From: Nannocystis punicea
GTDB lineage: Bacteria > Myxococcota_A > Polyangia > Nannocystales > Nannocystaceae
Length of the DNA: 64,000 bases
Assembly: GCF_026965555.1 (NCBI RefSeq)
Contig: NZ_CP114040.1
Location: 3,162,001 to 3,226,000 of the forward strand
Direction of reading: 5' to 3'
Positions within the stretch are counted from its first letter, which is position 1; each line of letters begins with the position of its first letter. Under the pieces are notes generated by a model, which had not been told where the DNA came from, did no database searches, and worked only from the letters and a program-made list of their open reading frames with translations. The position numbers and the translations under genes are program-made. Shown here in pieces: positions 7,270 through 16,062 of the stretch.

Positions 7270-8057
7270 CGCGCGATCTTGCAGCGGGCCTGCCGCTTGG
7301 GCGCGGCCAGCGGGGTGGGGTCGCCGGCGAACCAGGCGAGGGCGTCGTGGCGCTCGCTCACCAGCTCGACGAAGGCGGCGTCGGCGTGTCCGGGGTCGGC
7401 GGCGACGCGGCGGGCGACGCTGCGGCACAGCGCGGCGCTGGCCTTCTTGCCGCGGCGGATCGCGTGGCGCAGGGTGACGTCGGCCTGCAGCACCTCGTCG
7501 CTGCCGAGGGCGCGCGGCGGGAGGGTGACCTGGGCGCCGTCGGGACCGACCGCGACCGCGCGGTGGACGGTGAAGACCGCGTCCTTGCGGCCGTGGGCGA
7601 ACATCGGGAAGCTCGAGAACGGGAACGAGTCGTAGCCGAGCGGGCGCAGCATCGGCGACAGCGTCAGGCCGAGCAGGACGAGGCCGACCAGCCACGGCCA
7701 GGCGACGTGGCTGGATGTCCCCGGGGACAGGTCCGGAGGGATAGGCGGGGATGGGGCCGGGTGCGGCGCGCCGGGGGGGAGGGATCCGCGGGATGTCCCG
7801 GGGGACATGTCCGAAAGGATACGAGGAGATGGGGCCGGGTGCGGTGCGTCGGCGGGGAGAGCTCCGCGGTGCGGCGCGTCGGAGGATGAAAGTCCGAGGG
7901 ATGTCCCGGGGGACATGTCCGGAGGGATAGGCGTGGATGGGGCCGGGTGCGACGCGGCGGAGGGGATCGGGGCGGACGCGGCGGCGACCTGCGGGCGCGG
8001 CGGCGCGTGGCCGTCCTCGCTGCGCGCGGGCTCGTCGCGGCCGCGCGAGTCAGCCAT
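7266..8057 (-). CDS. Single-span membrane protein with three in-frame repeat copies
   Basis: 263 residues from ATG 8057. The first 115 residues are a Pro/Ser/Ala-rich tail. It contains three near-copies of the peptide pattern PxPPDxSPGTS, each encoded by one palindromic repeat (7715-7734, 7793-7812, 7901-7920) plus shared flanks (DAPHPAPSP). One membrane helix follows (AWPWLVGLVLLGLTLSPML), then a compact C-terminal domain of about 120 residues starting GYDSFPFSSFPMFAHGR. Small proteins with an SFPMF-like motif are often encoded beside HTTM genes, so this is probably its partner. Both ends overlap neighbours: the start lies within the 3' end of the upstream gene (8050-8057) and the stop forms ATGA with the HTTM start. 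The copy spacing (78 and 108 bases, multiples of three) shows that expansion has been kept in frame. Confidence 0.75.
   Translation of the reverse strand: MADSRGRDEPARSEDGHAPPRPQVAAASAPIPSAASHPAPSTPIPPDMSPGTSLGLSSSDAPHRGALPADAPHPAPSPRILSDMSPGTSRGSLPPGAPHPAPSPPIPPDLSPGTSSHVAWPWLVGLVLLGLTLSPMLRPLGYDSFPFSSFPMFAHGRKDAVFTVHRAVAVGPDGAQVTLPPRALGSDEVLQADVTLRHAIRRGKKASAALCRSVARRVAADPGHADAAFVELVSERHDALAWFAGDPTPLAAPKRQARCKIAR
7715..7920. repeat. Three in-frame palindromic repeats with duplicated flanks
   Basis: Copies at 7715-7734 (ATGTCC-CCGG-GGACAGGTCC), 7793-7812 and 7901-7920 (ATGTCC-CGGG-GGACATGTCC). Their flanks (GGAGGGATAGG and GGGGCCGGGTGCG on the + strand) are also repeated, so the unit spread locally by duplication. 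Confidence 0.8.
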
Positions 8058-10377
8058 CGCGGCCCTCCGGCAAGAGGCCGAGCTCGCGGCCGCCGTGGCC
8101 GAGGGCGGACCAGGCGTGCTGGGTGTAGTCGATGCGCACGTCGAGCGAGCCGACCGACTCCGACCAGCCGCCGGCGACCTTCTGCTCGCGCGAGCAGGCG
8201 AAGCAGTTGGCGGCGGACCACTGCTGCTCGACGAGGAAGGTCAGGACCTTCTCCATCAGCTGCGCGTCCTCGGGGCGCTGCTCGCCGTCGGCGGCGCGGA
8301 CGGCCATCGCCGCGGCGAGGGCCTCGCCGAAGCCGGCCGAGGGGGTGTTGTGCGGCACGAGGACGTTGCCGAAGCCGTAGGAGCCGACCAGCTCGGGGGC
8401 CACGCCGCTCGACTCGTCCATGATCAGGCGGCGCTTGAAGTCGACGTAGTCGAGGCAGAAGCGCTCGTAGCCGGGGTGGCGGTGGACGCCGAGGGCGGTG
8501 CGGGCGGCCAGGCAGTGCCAGTTCTCCTCGAGGAAGAAGAAGCCGTGGAGGCCGTGCGACCAGTAGTCGTCGGCGAAGTAGTCCATGGCCCGCTGGACGG
8601 CGGCCTGCACCTCGGCGTGCGCGGGCAGGAGCTCGCTCGCGGCGCGCGCGGTCAGCTGCTCGAGCAGGACGAGGGCGTACACGGCCTGGCCGGCGGCGTA
8701 GAGCAGGTCGGGGCCGACGTGGGCCTCGCCGGTGGCGAGGGTGACGCGGGCATGAAAGCCGCCGTCGGGCCGCTGCATGGCCAGGAGGTAGCGGCCGAGC
8801 GCGCCGATCAGCTCGTCGTGCTGCGGGCCGGTGCGGTCGCGGCAGGTGAGGAAGGCGATCAGCGGCAGGGCGGTGCTGCCGAGGTCGCCGAGGACCGGGG
8901 GACGACCTTCCTGATAGGACAGGACCGAATAGCCAGGTTGCGGGTAGTCCTTGCGCAGGCCGGCGAGCATGGCCAGCGACTTGGCGGCGGCGGGCACCGC
9001 GGCGTCGCTGCCGAGCTCGCACAGGGCGAGGGTGGTGCCGGCCTGGCGCGGGACGGCGAAGCCGCGCCAGGTGACCTTGCCGGTGAAGGGGTGCAGGAGG
9101 TAGCGGAAGCGGCCGTCGTCGGCCTGGGCGGCGAGGATGTGGTCCTCGGCGCCGGCGACGGAGGCGGCCAGGAGGTCGGCGTCGAGGCGATCGATCGGGT
9201 CGCGCAGGCGCGGCAAGGGGCGCACCCGGCCGGCGTGGTCGACGAGCAGGCTGACGGTGGCGAGGCGGGTGAGGCCGTCGACGCCGACGTCGGGCTCGGG
9301 CGCCGGGTCGCCCTTGCGCGCCAGCGCCTTGCGCAGGGCGGCCGGCGCGGCGCCGAACCGCAGATCCTCGATGAACGGCAGCGGGGTGTAGGTGAGGAAT
9401 TGATTGAGGCCGAGCAGCTGCCACGGGAGCAGGCAGCGCGCGCCGTCGCAGGCGCCGTCGAGACCTGGCCGAAAGAGCAGGGGCAAAGGGCCAGGCAAGG
9501 AGTCGCGCAGCGGCTGGGCGCCGCCGACGACGTCGATCTTCATCGGCCCGGGCGCGCCGGCGTCGGCGACCACGGCCCCGAGCGCGGCGACCAGCCCGGC
9601 GGCGTCGTCGGCCTGGACGCAGCGCGCGGCGGGTCGCAGCTTCGGCTTGCCCTTCTGCGCCGCCCTGTCGGCGACCGGGTAGACGACGAACGCAGTGGGG
9701 CGATCGACGGGGTAGTCGCAGGTGATCGGAGCACGTGTCCACAAGGACAGGTCGGCGCCGGGCCGGGCCTTCACGCGCGGGAGGACGTCCTGGATCGCGG
9801 CGGCGAGGGCCGCGGGGTCGCGGTCGATCACTGCGATCGGCTCGGCGGCGGCGGCGGCGGCGGCTCGCCACAGCGAGAAGGTGACGAAGGCGAGCACCAC
9901 CGCGAGGCCGCCGGTGAGCCGACGGCGCAGGCCGGGGCCGGACCCGAGGCCGCCGGTGGCGGCCAGGCCCCACACCGCGAACGGCAAGGTGAGGAGGACG
10001 AGGACGGCCCACAGCGCGGCGAGGGCCGCGAACACGCCCTTGCCCAGGCCGCCGTAGAGCACGGCGACGTAGGTGCCGGCGCGCGCGGCAATGAGGGTCT
10101 GGACCGCGAGGTAGAGCAGCGACAGCGCGGAGCCGATCCTCCAGACGAGCGCGCGAAGGCGGCTGCCGGCCAGCGCGAATGCGGCGGTGACGGCGTGGGC
10201 GAGCGCGAGGGCGGCGGTCATCGCCGCGAAGGCGGTCCAGCGCTGCCACGGGAGCACGCTCGCGGCCCAGGCGAAGATGCCCGCGTGCACGAGCGCGAGG
10301 GCTGCGAGCGACCAGCGCGGGGCAGGGCGAGGCGACGTGGACAGACCCGGCGCGCCGGGGTCCTGGGGCGTGACCAT
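8050..10377 (-). CDS. Membrane protein with C-terminal alpha/alpha-toroid-like domain
   Basis: 775 residues from ATG 10377 (MVTPQDPG). The N-terminal third holds five or six hydrophobic helices. A periplasmic-looking region follows, then a C-terminal half (about residues 400-770) of paired helices with Gly-rich turns such as LLHPFTGKVTWRGFAVPRQA, YAAGQAVYALVLLEQL, HGFFFLEENWHCLAARTAL and VPHNTPSAGFGEALAAAM. This layout is like terpenoid-cyclase or glycosidase alpha/alpha toroids. I cannot assign a reaction. It is the first gene of an operon with the SFPMF-type membrane protein (8-base overlap) and the HTTM protein, so the three may form one membrane complex acting on a lipid or polymer. A repeat copy (GTGTCC-ACAA-GGACAG, 9735-9750) is in frame and encodes LSLWT. 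Confidence 0.6.
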   Translation of the reverse strand: MVTPQDPGAPGLSTSPRPAPRWSLAALALVHAGIFAWAASVLPWQRWTAFAAMTAALALAHAVTAAFALAGSRLRALVWRIGSALSLLYLAVQTLIAARAGTYVAVLYGGLGKGVFAALAALWAVLVLLTLPFAVWGLAATGGLGSGPGLRRRLTGGLAVVLAFVTFSLWRAAAAAAAEPIAVIDRDPAALAAAIQDVLPRVKARPGADLSLWTRAPITCDYPVDRPTAFVVYPVADRAAQKGKPKLRPAARCVQADDAAGLVAALGAVVADAGAPGPMKIDVVGGAQPLRDSLPGPLPLLFRPGLDGACDGARCLLPWQLLGLNQFLTYTPLPFIEDLRFGAAPAALRKALARKGDPAPEPDVGVDGLTRLATVSLLVDHAGRVRPLPRLRDPIDRLDADLLAASVAGAEDHILAAQADDGRFRYLLHPFTGKVTWRGFAVPRQAGTTLALCELGSDAAVPAAAKSLAMLAGLRKDYPQPGYSVLSYQEGRPPVLGDLGSTALPLIAFLTCRDRTGPQHDELIGALGRYLLAMQRPDGGFHARVTLATGEAHVGPDLLYAAGQAVYALVLLEQLTARAASELLPAHAEVQAAVQRAMDYFADDYWSHGLHGFFFLEENWHCLAARTALGVHRHPGYERFCLDYVDFKRRLIMDESSGVAPELVGSYGFGNVLVPHNTPSAGFGEALAAAMAVRAADGEQRPEDAQLMEKVLTFLVEQQWSAANCFACSREQKVAGGWSESVGSLDVRIDYTQHAWSALGHGGRELGLLPEGRDG
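9735..9750. repeat. Palindromic repeat inside coding sequence
   Basis: GTGTCC-ACAA-GGACAG, in frame in the toroid membrane-protein gene. Confidence 0.4.
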
Positions 10378-10484
10378 ACGAGGCGTGTACCACATGCAGG
10401 CGATGTTCTGCGCCGGCGGGACGCGCACGGCCGCACCGCTCCGGGGGGTGCAAGCGGCGAGGAACGGTGCTATTGCCGAGGCGG

Positions 10485-11171
10485 ATGGTCGGTTCGGTCG
10501 TCGCGTCGGCGCTGTCGCTCGTGCTCGCCCTGTCGCCTCCACAGCCGACCCCGAGCGCGGCCGAAGCTCCGGACCTCGCTGCGGCCGGTCGCGCGCCGCG
10601 CCGCGAGGCCGCGGAGGTGCGGCTGTCGCCGGACGCGCGGCTGGGGCTCGGGTTGGGCCTCGGCCTGACCGGCGGCCTGGTGATGGGGACGGGGATCGGC
10701 CTCGCCTTGCGCCACCGTCAGGTGTACCCGCGGTTCGTACCGGCGCCGAACAACGCCGCGTACGTCGCGGCCGTGAGCGCGACCGACACCGGCGCGGCGA
10801 TGATCGGCGCCGGCCTCGGGCTCGGGGCGAGTGCGCTCACCGCGGGCCTCGGGGGGCGCGACCGGGTGCTGTGGGGCGAGCTCGCGGCCGGGGGGACGCT
10901 CGCCATCGCCGGGGTGGCGTGGTACGTCACGGAGTGGCAGCGCGTGCAGAAGATGCTCTACGACGGCGGCAAGGGTGACACGGCGATCGACCTGGCGCCG
11001 CTGCGGCGCGAGACCGCGGCGGCGACGTTCATCGGCGCCGGCGTCGGCCTGGCCTTCGGGGCAGGTGTGGCGCTGCTGACCCGCTACCTCGTCGCCCGCC
11101 GACTGGTCCGCCCGGGCCGCGCGGCGCTCGGCGGCGGACCGTTCGGCGCCGGGCTGCTGGCGCGCTTCTGA
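10485..11171 (+). CDS. Hypothetical membrane protein with Gly-rich helices
   Basis: 228 residues from ATG 10485; a GTG 18 bases upstream is the alternative. A signal-peptide-like segment (VGSVVASALSLVLALS) is followed by an Ala-rich linker. Four or five Gly-rich hydrophobic segments come next, among them LGLGLGLGLTGGLVMGTGIG, a GAAMIGAGLGLG stretch and FIGAGVGLAFGAGVALLTRY. The pattern suggests a small multi-span membrane protein. No family was recognised. It is divergent from the operon on its left, the gap being about 107 bases, and sits 15 bases before the next rightward lipoprotein gene, so the two may share a transcript. Confidence 0.6.
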   Translation: MVGSVVASALSLVLALSPPQPTPSAAEAPDLAAAGRAPRREAAEVRLSPDARLGLGLGLGLTGGLVMGTGIGLALRHRQVYPRFVPAPNNAAYVAAVSATDTGAAMIGAGLGLGASALTAGLGGRDRVLWGELAAGGTLAIAGVAWYVTEWQRVQKMLYDGGKGDTAIDLAPLRRETAAATFIGAGVGLAFGAGVALLTRYLVARRLVRPGRAALGGGPFGAGLLARF

Positions 11172-11186
11172 CTCCCCTCCATCGCC

Positions 11187-12416
11187 ATGGCCGCTGCGTC
11201 CCGAGCTCTCCTCCCCGGCCTCGTCGCCGCCGCGCTGGCGGCCGCGACGGCGCCCGGCTGTCACTCGTCCGGCTGTCGCGACAGCGACTTCGCCTGCGCC
11301 GCGCTGGCCGAGCCGAACACGACAAGCGAGCCGGAGACGACCACGACCGAGACGACGACCACCATGTCGCCGATGACGTCCTCGACCGAGCCGACGGTCA
11401 CCGGCGAGCCCCCGCCGACCTGCGGCGACGGGGTGGTCGCCGGCGACGAGGAGTGCGACGACGGCAACAGCGACGACCTCGACGCCTGCAGGTCGGACTG
11501 CACCGCGACGACCTGCGGCGACGGGGTGGTCCAGGCCGGCGAGGAGTGCGACGACGGCAACGGCGACGACTCCGACGCGTGCGTGGGCGCGTGCCGGTGG
11601 GCCCGCTGCGGCGACGGCTTCGTCCAGGCCGAGCTCGAGCAGTGCGACGACGGCCCGGCCAACGACGACCAGGCGTATGAAGGCTGCACCTCCGACTGCC
11701 TGCCGGGGCCTCGCTGCGGCGACGGGCTCGTCAACGGCGAAGAGGACTGCGACGACGGCAACACCGTCGAGAGCGACGGCTGCATGACGTCGTGCGTCGA
11801 GGCGAAGAGCTGCCTGCAGATCAAGCAGCTCCTGCCCGAGGCGAGCTCCGGCGGGTACCGCCTGTGGCCCGAGGCGCTGGCCGGCGAGCTCAGCGTCGAC
11901 GTGTGGTGCGACATGGACAGCGACGGCGGCGGCTACACCTTCCTCAAGGTCGACACCGAGTTCGGCAACGAGAGCGACAAGGGGGCCAAGAAGGCCGAGG
12001 CGGTCTGTGCGAAGTACGGCATGCGCCTGCTCGTCACGCGCACGCCGGCGCACGTGATGTCCTCGTACACGGTCGCGACCTCTCCGAACGTGCCCCCGAT
12101 CGGCGGCGGCAACGTGGCCGCGGGCGTCGACTACCTGGCGATCCTGGCGATCTATCCGACGGTGATGGGGGCCACCTGCGACGGCGCGGGGCTCAACTCG
12201 ACCGACTGCCCCGGCTGGCGCGCCGGCGACGACCAGGCCTACTGGGTCACCGATACCGCCTACGCCGATCAGCCCGACGCCGACCACTGCGCCGGCTGCT
12301 CGATGATCTACAAGTGGAACCTGGACGGCACCGCCAAGAGCTACATGACCGTGAGCTTCGGCGAGGGCGCGAGCAGCTACCGCTTCATGTGCGACGTCGG
12401 CGACAAGCACCCGTGA
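11187..12416 (+). CDS. Secreted/lipoprotein with Cys-rich repeats and fibrinogen-like domain
   Basis: 409 residues. An Ala-rich signal leads to a lipobox-like TAPGC (Cys about residue 25). A Thr-rich linker (TTTTETTTT) follows, then four copies of the myxobacterial cysteine-rich repeat CGDGxVxxGEECDDGN...C...C (about residues 79-205). The C-terminal 200 residues begin with GYRLWP and VWCDMDSDGGGYTFL, which match the start of fibrinogen-type C-terminal domains (the xCDM-x3-GGGWT block), although the rest diverges. Such proteins are surface exposed and are thought to bind carbohydrate or mediate adhesion; the ligand is unknown. It starts 15 bases after the preceding gene's stop. Confidence 0.8.
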   Translation: MAAASRALLPGLVAAALAAATAPGCHSSGCRDSDFACAALAEPNTTSEPETTTTETTTTMSPMTSSTEPTVTGEPPPTCGDGVVAGDEECDDGNSDDLDACRSDCTATTCGDGVVQAGEECDDGNGDDSDACVGACRWARCGDGFVQAELEQCDDGPANDDQAYEGCTSDCLPGPRCGDGLVNGEEDCDDGNTVESDGCMTSCVEAKSCLQIKQLLPEASSGGYRLWPEALAGELSVDVWCDMDSDGGGYTFLKVDTEFGNESDKGAKKAEAVCAKYGMRLLVTRTPAHVMSSYTVATSPNVPPIGGGNVAAGVDYLAILAIYPTVMGATCDGAGLNSTDCPGWRAGDDQAYWVTDTAYADQPDADHCAGCSMIYKWNLDGTAKSYMTVSFGEGASSYRFMCDVGDKHP

Positions 12417-12511
12417 GCCCGCGGCCGGCCGGCCGATCGCCGTGAGTCGACGACGCCCCCGGGGGCCGGCGAGGACTACAGCACGCGCCCCAGTCGTGCC
12501 ATAACCGCGGC

Positions 12512-13158
<647 letters not shown>

Positions 13159-13168
<10 letters not shown>

Positions 13169-13218
13169 GGACATGTCGTGATGCGCATGTCGCGGCGGTC
13201 ATGTCGTGAAGGTCATGC
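13159..13218. repeat. Palindromic repeat cluster between convergent genes
   Basis: CTGTCC-GTGA-GGACATGTC, then GCATGTCGC, GGTCATGTCG and GGTCATGCC in tandem. The cluster fills the 44-base gap between two convergent genes and overlaps both stops, as expected of a bidirectional terminator. Confidence 0.65.
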
Positions 13219-14037
13219 CGCGCCGGGCCCGGCGGTGTAGGCCGCCTCGGCCAGGTGGAGCGGGAACTCGCGGACGGACAGCAGGTGCCGCGCCGCCCCG
13301 AGCGGGCTCTTGGGCAGCTTGCTGAAGTAGCGCATGGCTCGCGGCAGCTCGCCGAAGGTGCGCTCGAGGACGCGGAAGCGGTCGTCGCCGAGGATGTTCT
13401 CGCGCAGCAGCGAGGCGGTCCTCGTCTGCCGGCGCCGGAACTCGCGCACGTACTCGAGCAGTCGGCCGTGGTACTCGGGGTCCTCGACGGTGGCGAGGAT
13501 CGAGGCCGCCCGCGGGTGGGAGCCGGCGAGGATCGCCACGACCTGCTCCTCCATCGCGTGCAGGCCGTCGGGGAAGGAGTCGAGCAGCTGCAGGTCGTAG
13601 TCGGGGTTGGCGTGCACGACCTGGAGGACGTGGCCGATGATGGTGTCGCGCGCGCTGTTGAAGCCGGTCGGGTCGATCAGCGAGGCCGGGTCGTCGAGGA
13701 AGCGCAGCAGGGTGTGAAAATAGAAGTTGATGCCCTTCGACCGGTAATAGTCGGCCGCGCAGGGCACGATGAAGAAGCGCATCATGTCGATCGCCCCGAG
13801 CATTCGCTGGATCCGCGTCGGGATCTCGTCGACCCACCCGAGCTCCTTGAGCCGCTGCAGCCGCGGCAACACCTGCCGCTCGTCGCCGTAATTGCGGAGC
13901 GCCAGGGCCAGGTTGAGGAGCTTGCGGCGCCGGGTCGGCCGGTCGCCCATCGCCCTGCGGATCAGGGTGAACGGTGGCTCTCGAAGACGGGAAGTCGTCG
14001 TCTCGGGTGAAGGCGGCTGGGGTTCTCGCATGGCCAT
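13213..14037 (-). CDS. Hypothetical protein
   Basis: 274 residues from ATG 14037 or 14031. It is an ordered, mostly helical soluble protein with no signal or membrane segment. Blocks that could help identification are IDMMRFFIVPCAADYYRSKG, FYFHTLLRFLDDP, NSARDTIIGHVLQVVHANPD and EDPEYHGRLLEYVREFRRRQ. The alternating His and acidic residues could be catalytic or metal ligands, but I recognise no family. It is divergently transcribed from a SPASM radical-SAM gene (127-base shared upstream region), which suggests but does not prove a common pathway. Confidence 0.65.
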   Translation of the reverse strand: MAMREPQPPSPETTTSRLREPPFTLIRRAMGDRPTRRRKLLNLALALRNYGDERQVLPRLQRLKELGWVDEIPTRIQRMLGAIDMMRFFIVPCAADYYRSKGINFYFHTLLRFLDDPASLIDPTGFNSARDTIIGHVLQVVHANPDYDLQLLDSFPDGLHAMEEQVVAILAGSHPRAASILATVEDPEYHGRLLEYVREFRRRQTRTASLLRENILGDDRFRVLERTFGELPRAMRYFSKLPKSPLGAARHLLSVREFPLHLAEAAYTAGPGAA

Positions 14038-14164
14038 GATTTCCTGTGAACGTGAGCTCGGGGAGGCAGGTGTGCAAGATCGTTCGCGGCCCTCGGGGCT
14101 CGACTTGGGTCACACCCCTCGCGCGGCTGCGTAGCCCCTCCGTGGGCGTGCTAGGCTGGCTCTG

Positions 14165-15496
14165 GTGAAGCTTCGCGAGGCGCGCCGGCGGTTGCCGGTG
14201 GTGGAATCGTTGCCGCCCGGCCGCGGCCGGCGCGTGCTGCCTCCGCCGCGGGGCGCGGTACAGCGGCCGGCCCTGGCAGTATGGGAATTCACGCGCGCCT
14301 GTGACCAGCGCTGTCGGGCGTGCGGTCCTCGCGCAGGCGTCGCACGGCCGGACGAGCTGACGACCGAGGAGGCGCTGCGCCTGGTCGACGAGCTGGCCGA
14401 GCTCGGGGTCGGCGAGGTGGCGCTCATCGGCGGCGAGGCGTACCTGCGAGCGGATGTCCTTTGGGTCATCCGGCGGATCCGCGAGCGCGGCATGAGCTGC
14501 TCGCTGACCACCGGCGGGCTCGGCCTCACCCGCACGCGCGCGGAGGCGCTGGTGGAGGCCGGGCTGCAGCTGGTGTCGGTGTCGATCGACGGGCTCGAGG
14601 CCAGCCACGACGCGCTGCGCGGGACGCCGGGCGGCTGGCGCCGCTGCTTCGAGGCGCTGGCGCACAGCCGGGCCGCGGGGGCGCGGATCGCCGCGAACAC
14701 GCAGATCAACCGCCTGAGCTGGCGCGAGCTGCTGCCGCTGTGCGACCTGCTGGCCGACGCCGGCGCCGAAGTGTGGCAGATGTTCCTGACGATGCCGCAC
14801 GGCAACGCGGCCGACCACCCGGAGCTGCTGCTGCAACCATTCGAGCTGCTCGAGCTGTTCCCCGAGCTCGACCGCGTGATCGCCCGCTGCGCGGCCCGCA
14901 AGATCAGGTTCTGGCCGGGCAACAACCTCGGCTACTTCGGCCCGCTCGAGGGCAAGATCCGCCGCCTGCAGCAGGAAGAAGGCCACTACAAGGGCTGCTC
15001 GGCCGGCCGCACCGGGCTCGGGATCGAGGCCGACGGGACCATCAAGTCGTGCCCGAGCGTCGGCGGGGCGGTCAACGCCGGCGGCAATTGGCGCGACCAC
15101 GGCCTGCGCGCCTTGTGGGAGCGAGCGCCGGAGATCCGCTACGTCGAGCAGCGCGGCGTCGATTCGCTGTGGGGCTACTGCCGCGAGTGCTATTACGCCG
15201 ACACGTGCATGGGCGGGTGCACCGCGATGAGCGAGCCGCTGCTCGGGCGGCCGGGCAACAACCCCTATTGTCATCACCGCGCGCTGGAGATGGACCGCGT
15301 GGGCCTGCGCGAGCGCGTCGAGCAGGTGGCCGGCGCGGACGACCAGGCGTTCGCGCACGGCCTGTTCCAGATCGTGCGCGAGCCGAAGGTCCCGGGGACC
15401 GCTCCGGTGACGGTCGAGCGGCCGCGCACGGGCCGCGAGGTCGCCTTCTTCGGGCCGGGGACGCCGCTCGACGTCGAGGGCGAGGGCGAAGCCTGA
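14165..15496 (+). CDS. Radical SAM/SPASM domain protein
   Basis: 443 residues from a GTG start at 14165. The radical-SAM cluster motif is C46-x3-C50-x2-C53 (RACDQRCRAC), preceded by the ALAVWEFTRAC strand. GGEAYLRADVLWVIRRIRER and VSVSIDGLEASHDALRG are typical of the core barrel (GGE and SIDG motifs). The C-terminal part is a SPASM region: CSAGRTGLGIEADGTIKSCP, then CRECYYADTCMGGC with auxiliary [4Fe-4S] ligands. Relatives (PqqE, MftC, anaerobic sulfatase maturases) modify peptides. The tail after residue 400 is extra and Pro-rich. No obvious precursor peptide is adjacent. It faces away from an unknown gene with a 127-base intergenic region. Confidence 0.85.
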   Translation: MKLREARRRLPVVESLPPGRGRRVLPPPRGAVQRPALAVWEFTRACDQRCRACGPRAGVARPDELTTEEALRLVDELAELGVGEVALIGGEAYLRADVLWVIRRIRERGMSCSLTTGGLGLTRTRAEALVEAGLQLVSVSIDGLEASHDALRGTPGGWRRCFEALAHSRAAGARIAANTQINRLSWRELLPLCDLLADAGAEVWQMFLTMPHGNAADHPELLLQPFELLELFPELDRVIARCAARKIRFWPGNNLGYFGPLEGKIRRLQQEEGHYKGCSAGRTGLGIEADGTIKSCPSVGGAVNAGGNWRDHGLRALWERAPEIRYVEQRGVDSLWGYCRECYYADTCMGGCTAMSEPLLGRPGNNPYCHHRALEMDRVGLRERVEQVAGADDQAFAHGLFQIVREPKVPGTAPVTVERPRTGREVAFFGPGTPLDVEGEGEA

Positions 15497-15533
15497 GCGC
15501 GCGCCGGCTGTTCAGGGGCATGTGACGCCACCC

Positions 15534-15980
15534 TCACGGCTCACACACGATGCGGGCCCCGGCTGTGAGGCCGCGAGTCTCGGCGTCGTGCATCGATCGC
15601 ACGGCTCGCTGCTCGTCCGGCTCTCCGGGCGGGATGAACGGCATGGGCAAGAGGACGGGGTTTTGCCCGTCTCGGTCATAGAACAGCCCTGCCAGGTGCG
15701 GGCAGCGAGGGCTCTCGACGATCTCCCATCGGGAGAGGGTCCCCTCCTCGTCGTGCCATTGCTGCACGACAGCGTTCGGACCTCCGCACGTAACGTCGGC
15801 GCATACCCGTTGCTGGGGACTCGGGACCGAGGGTGCGGCCGAAGTGGATCGCGCGTCATGCACGGGCGAGGTGACGGAGACGAGCGGGCCGGTCGCATCG
15901 GTCGGGGACTCCGGTGAACGCGGAGCGCATCCGAGACCGAACGCGGGAAAGACGAAGAGAAGCAAGGTCGCGAGCCGCAC
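15534..15980 (-). CDS. Small lipoprotein
   Basis: 148 residues from GTG 15980. A lipoprotein signal (VRLATLLLFVFPAFGLGC, Cys about residue 18) is followed by a Ser/Pro/Thr linker and a domain of about 90 residues with four cysteines (CADVTC, CPHLAGLFYDRDG, RIVCEP). The base composition is slightly less GC-rich than neighbours. There is no ATG; GTG is preferred because it gives a normal short signal. Function unknown. It lies about 80 bases downstream of the aminotransferase gene and could be the last member of that operon. Confidence 0.6.
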   Translation of the reverse strand: MRLATLLLFVFPAFGLGCAPRSPESPTDATGPLVSVTSPVHDARSTSAAPSVPSPQQRVCADVTCGGPNAVVQQWHDEEGTLSRWEIVESPRCPHLAGLFYDRDGQNPVLLPMPFIPPGEPDEQRAVRSMHDAETRGLTAGARIVCEP

Positions 15981-16062
15981 GCCCAGGAGCGTACGGCAAG
16001 CAAGCTGGTCAGGGCGTTGGGCGAGCCGTGGAACAGGTCGAGCATCGCCTCGCCGGCCCGCC

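Noticed and set aside
7793..7920. GGACATGTCC matches the animal p53 half-site consensus (RRRCWWGYYY).
   Set aside because: Bacterial DNA; the likeness is only that of a generic 10-bp palindrome with a CATG centre.
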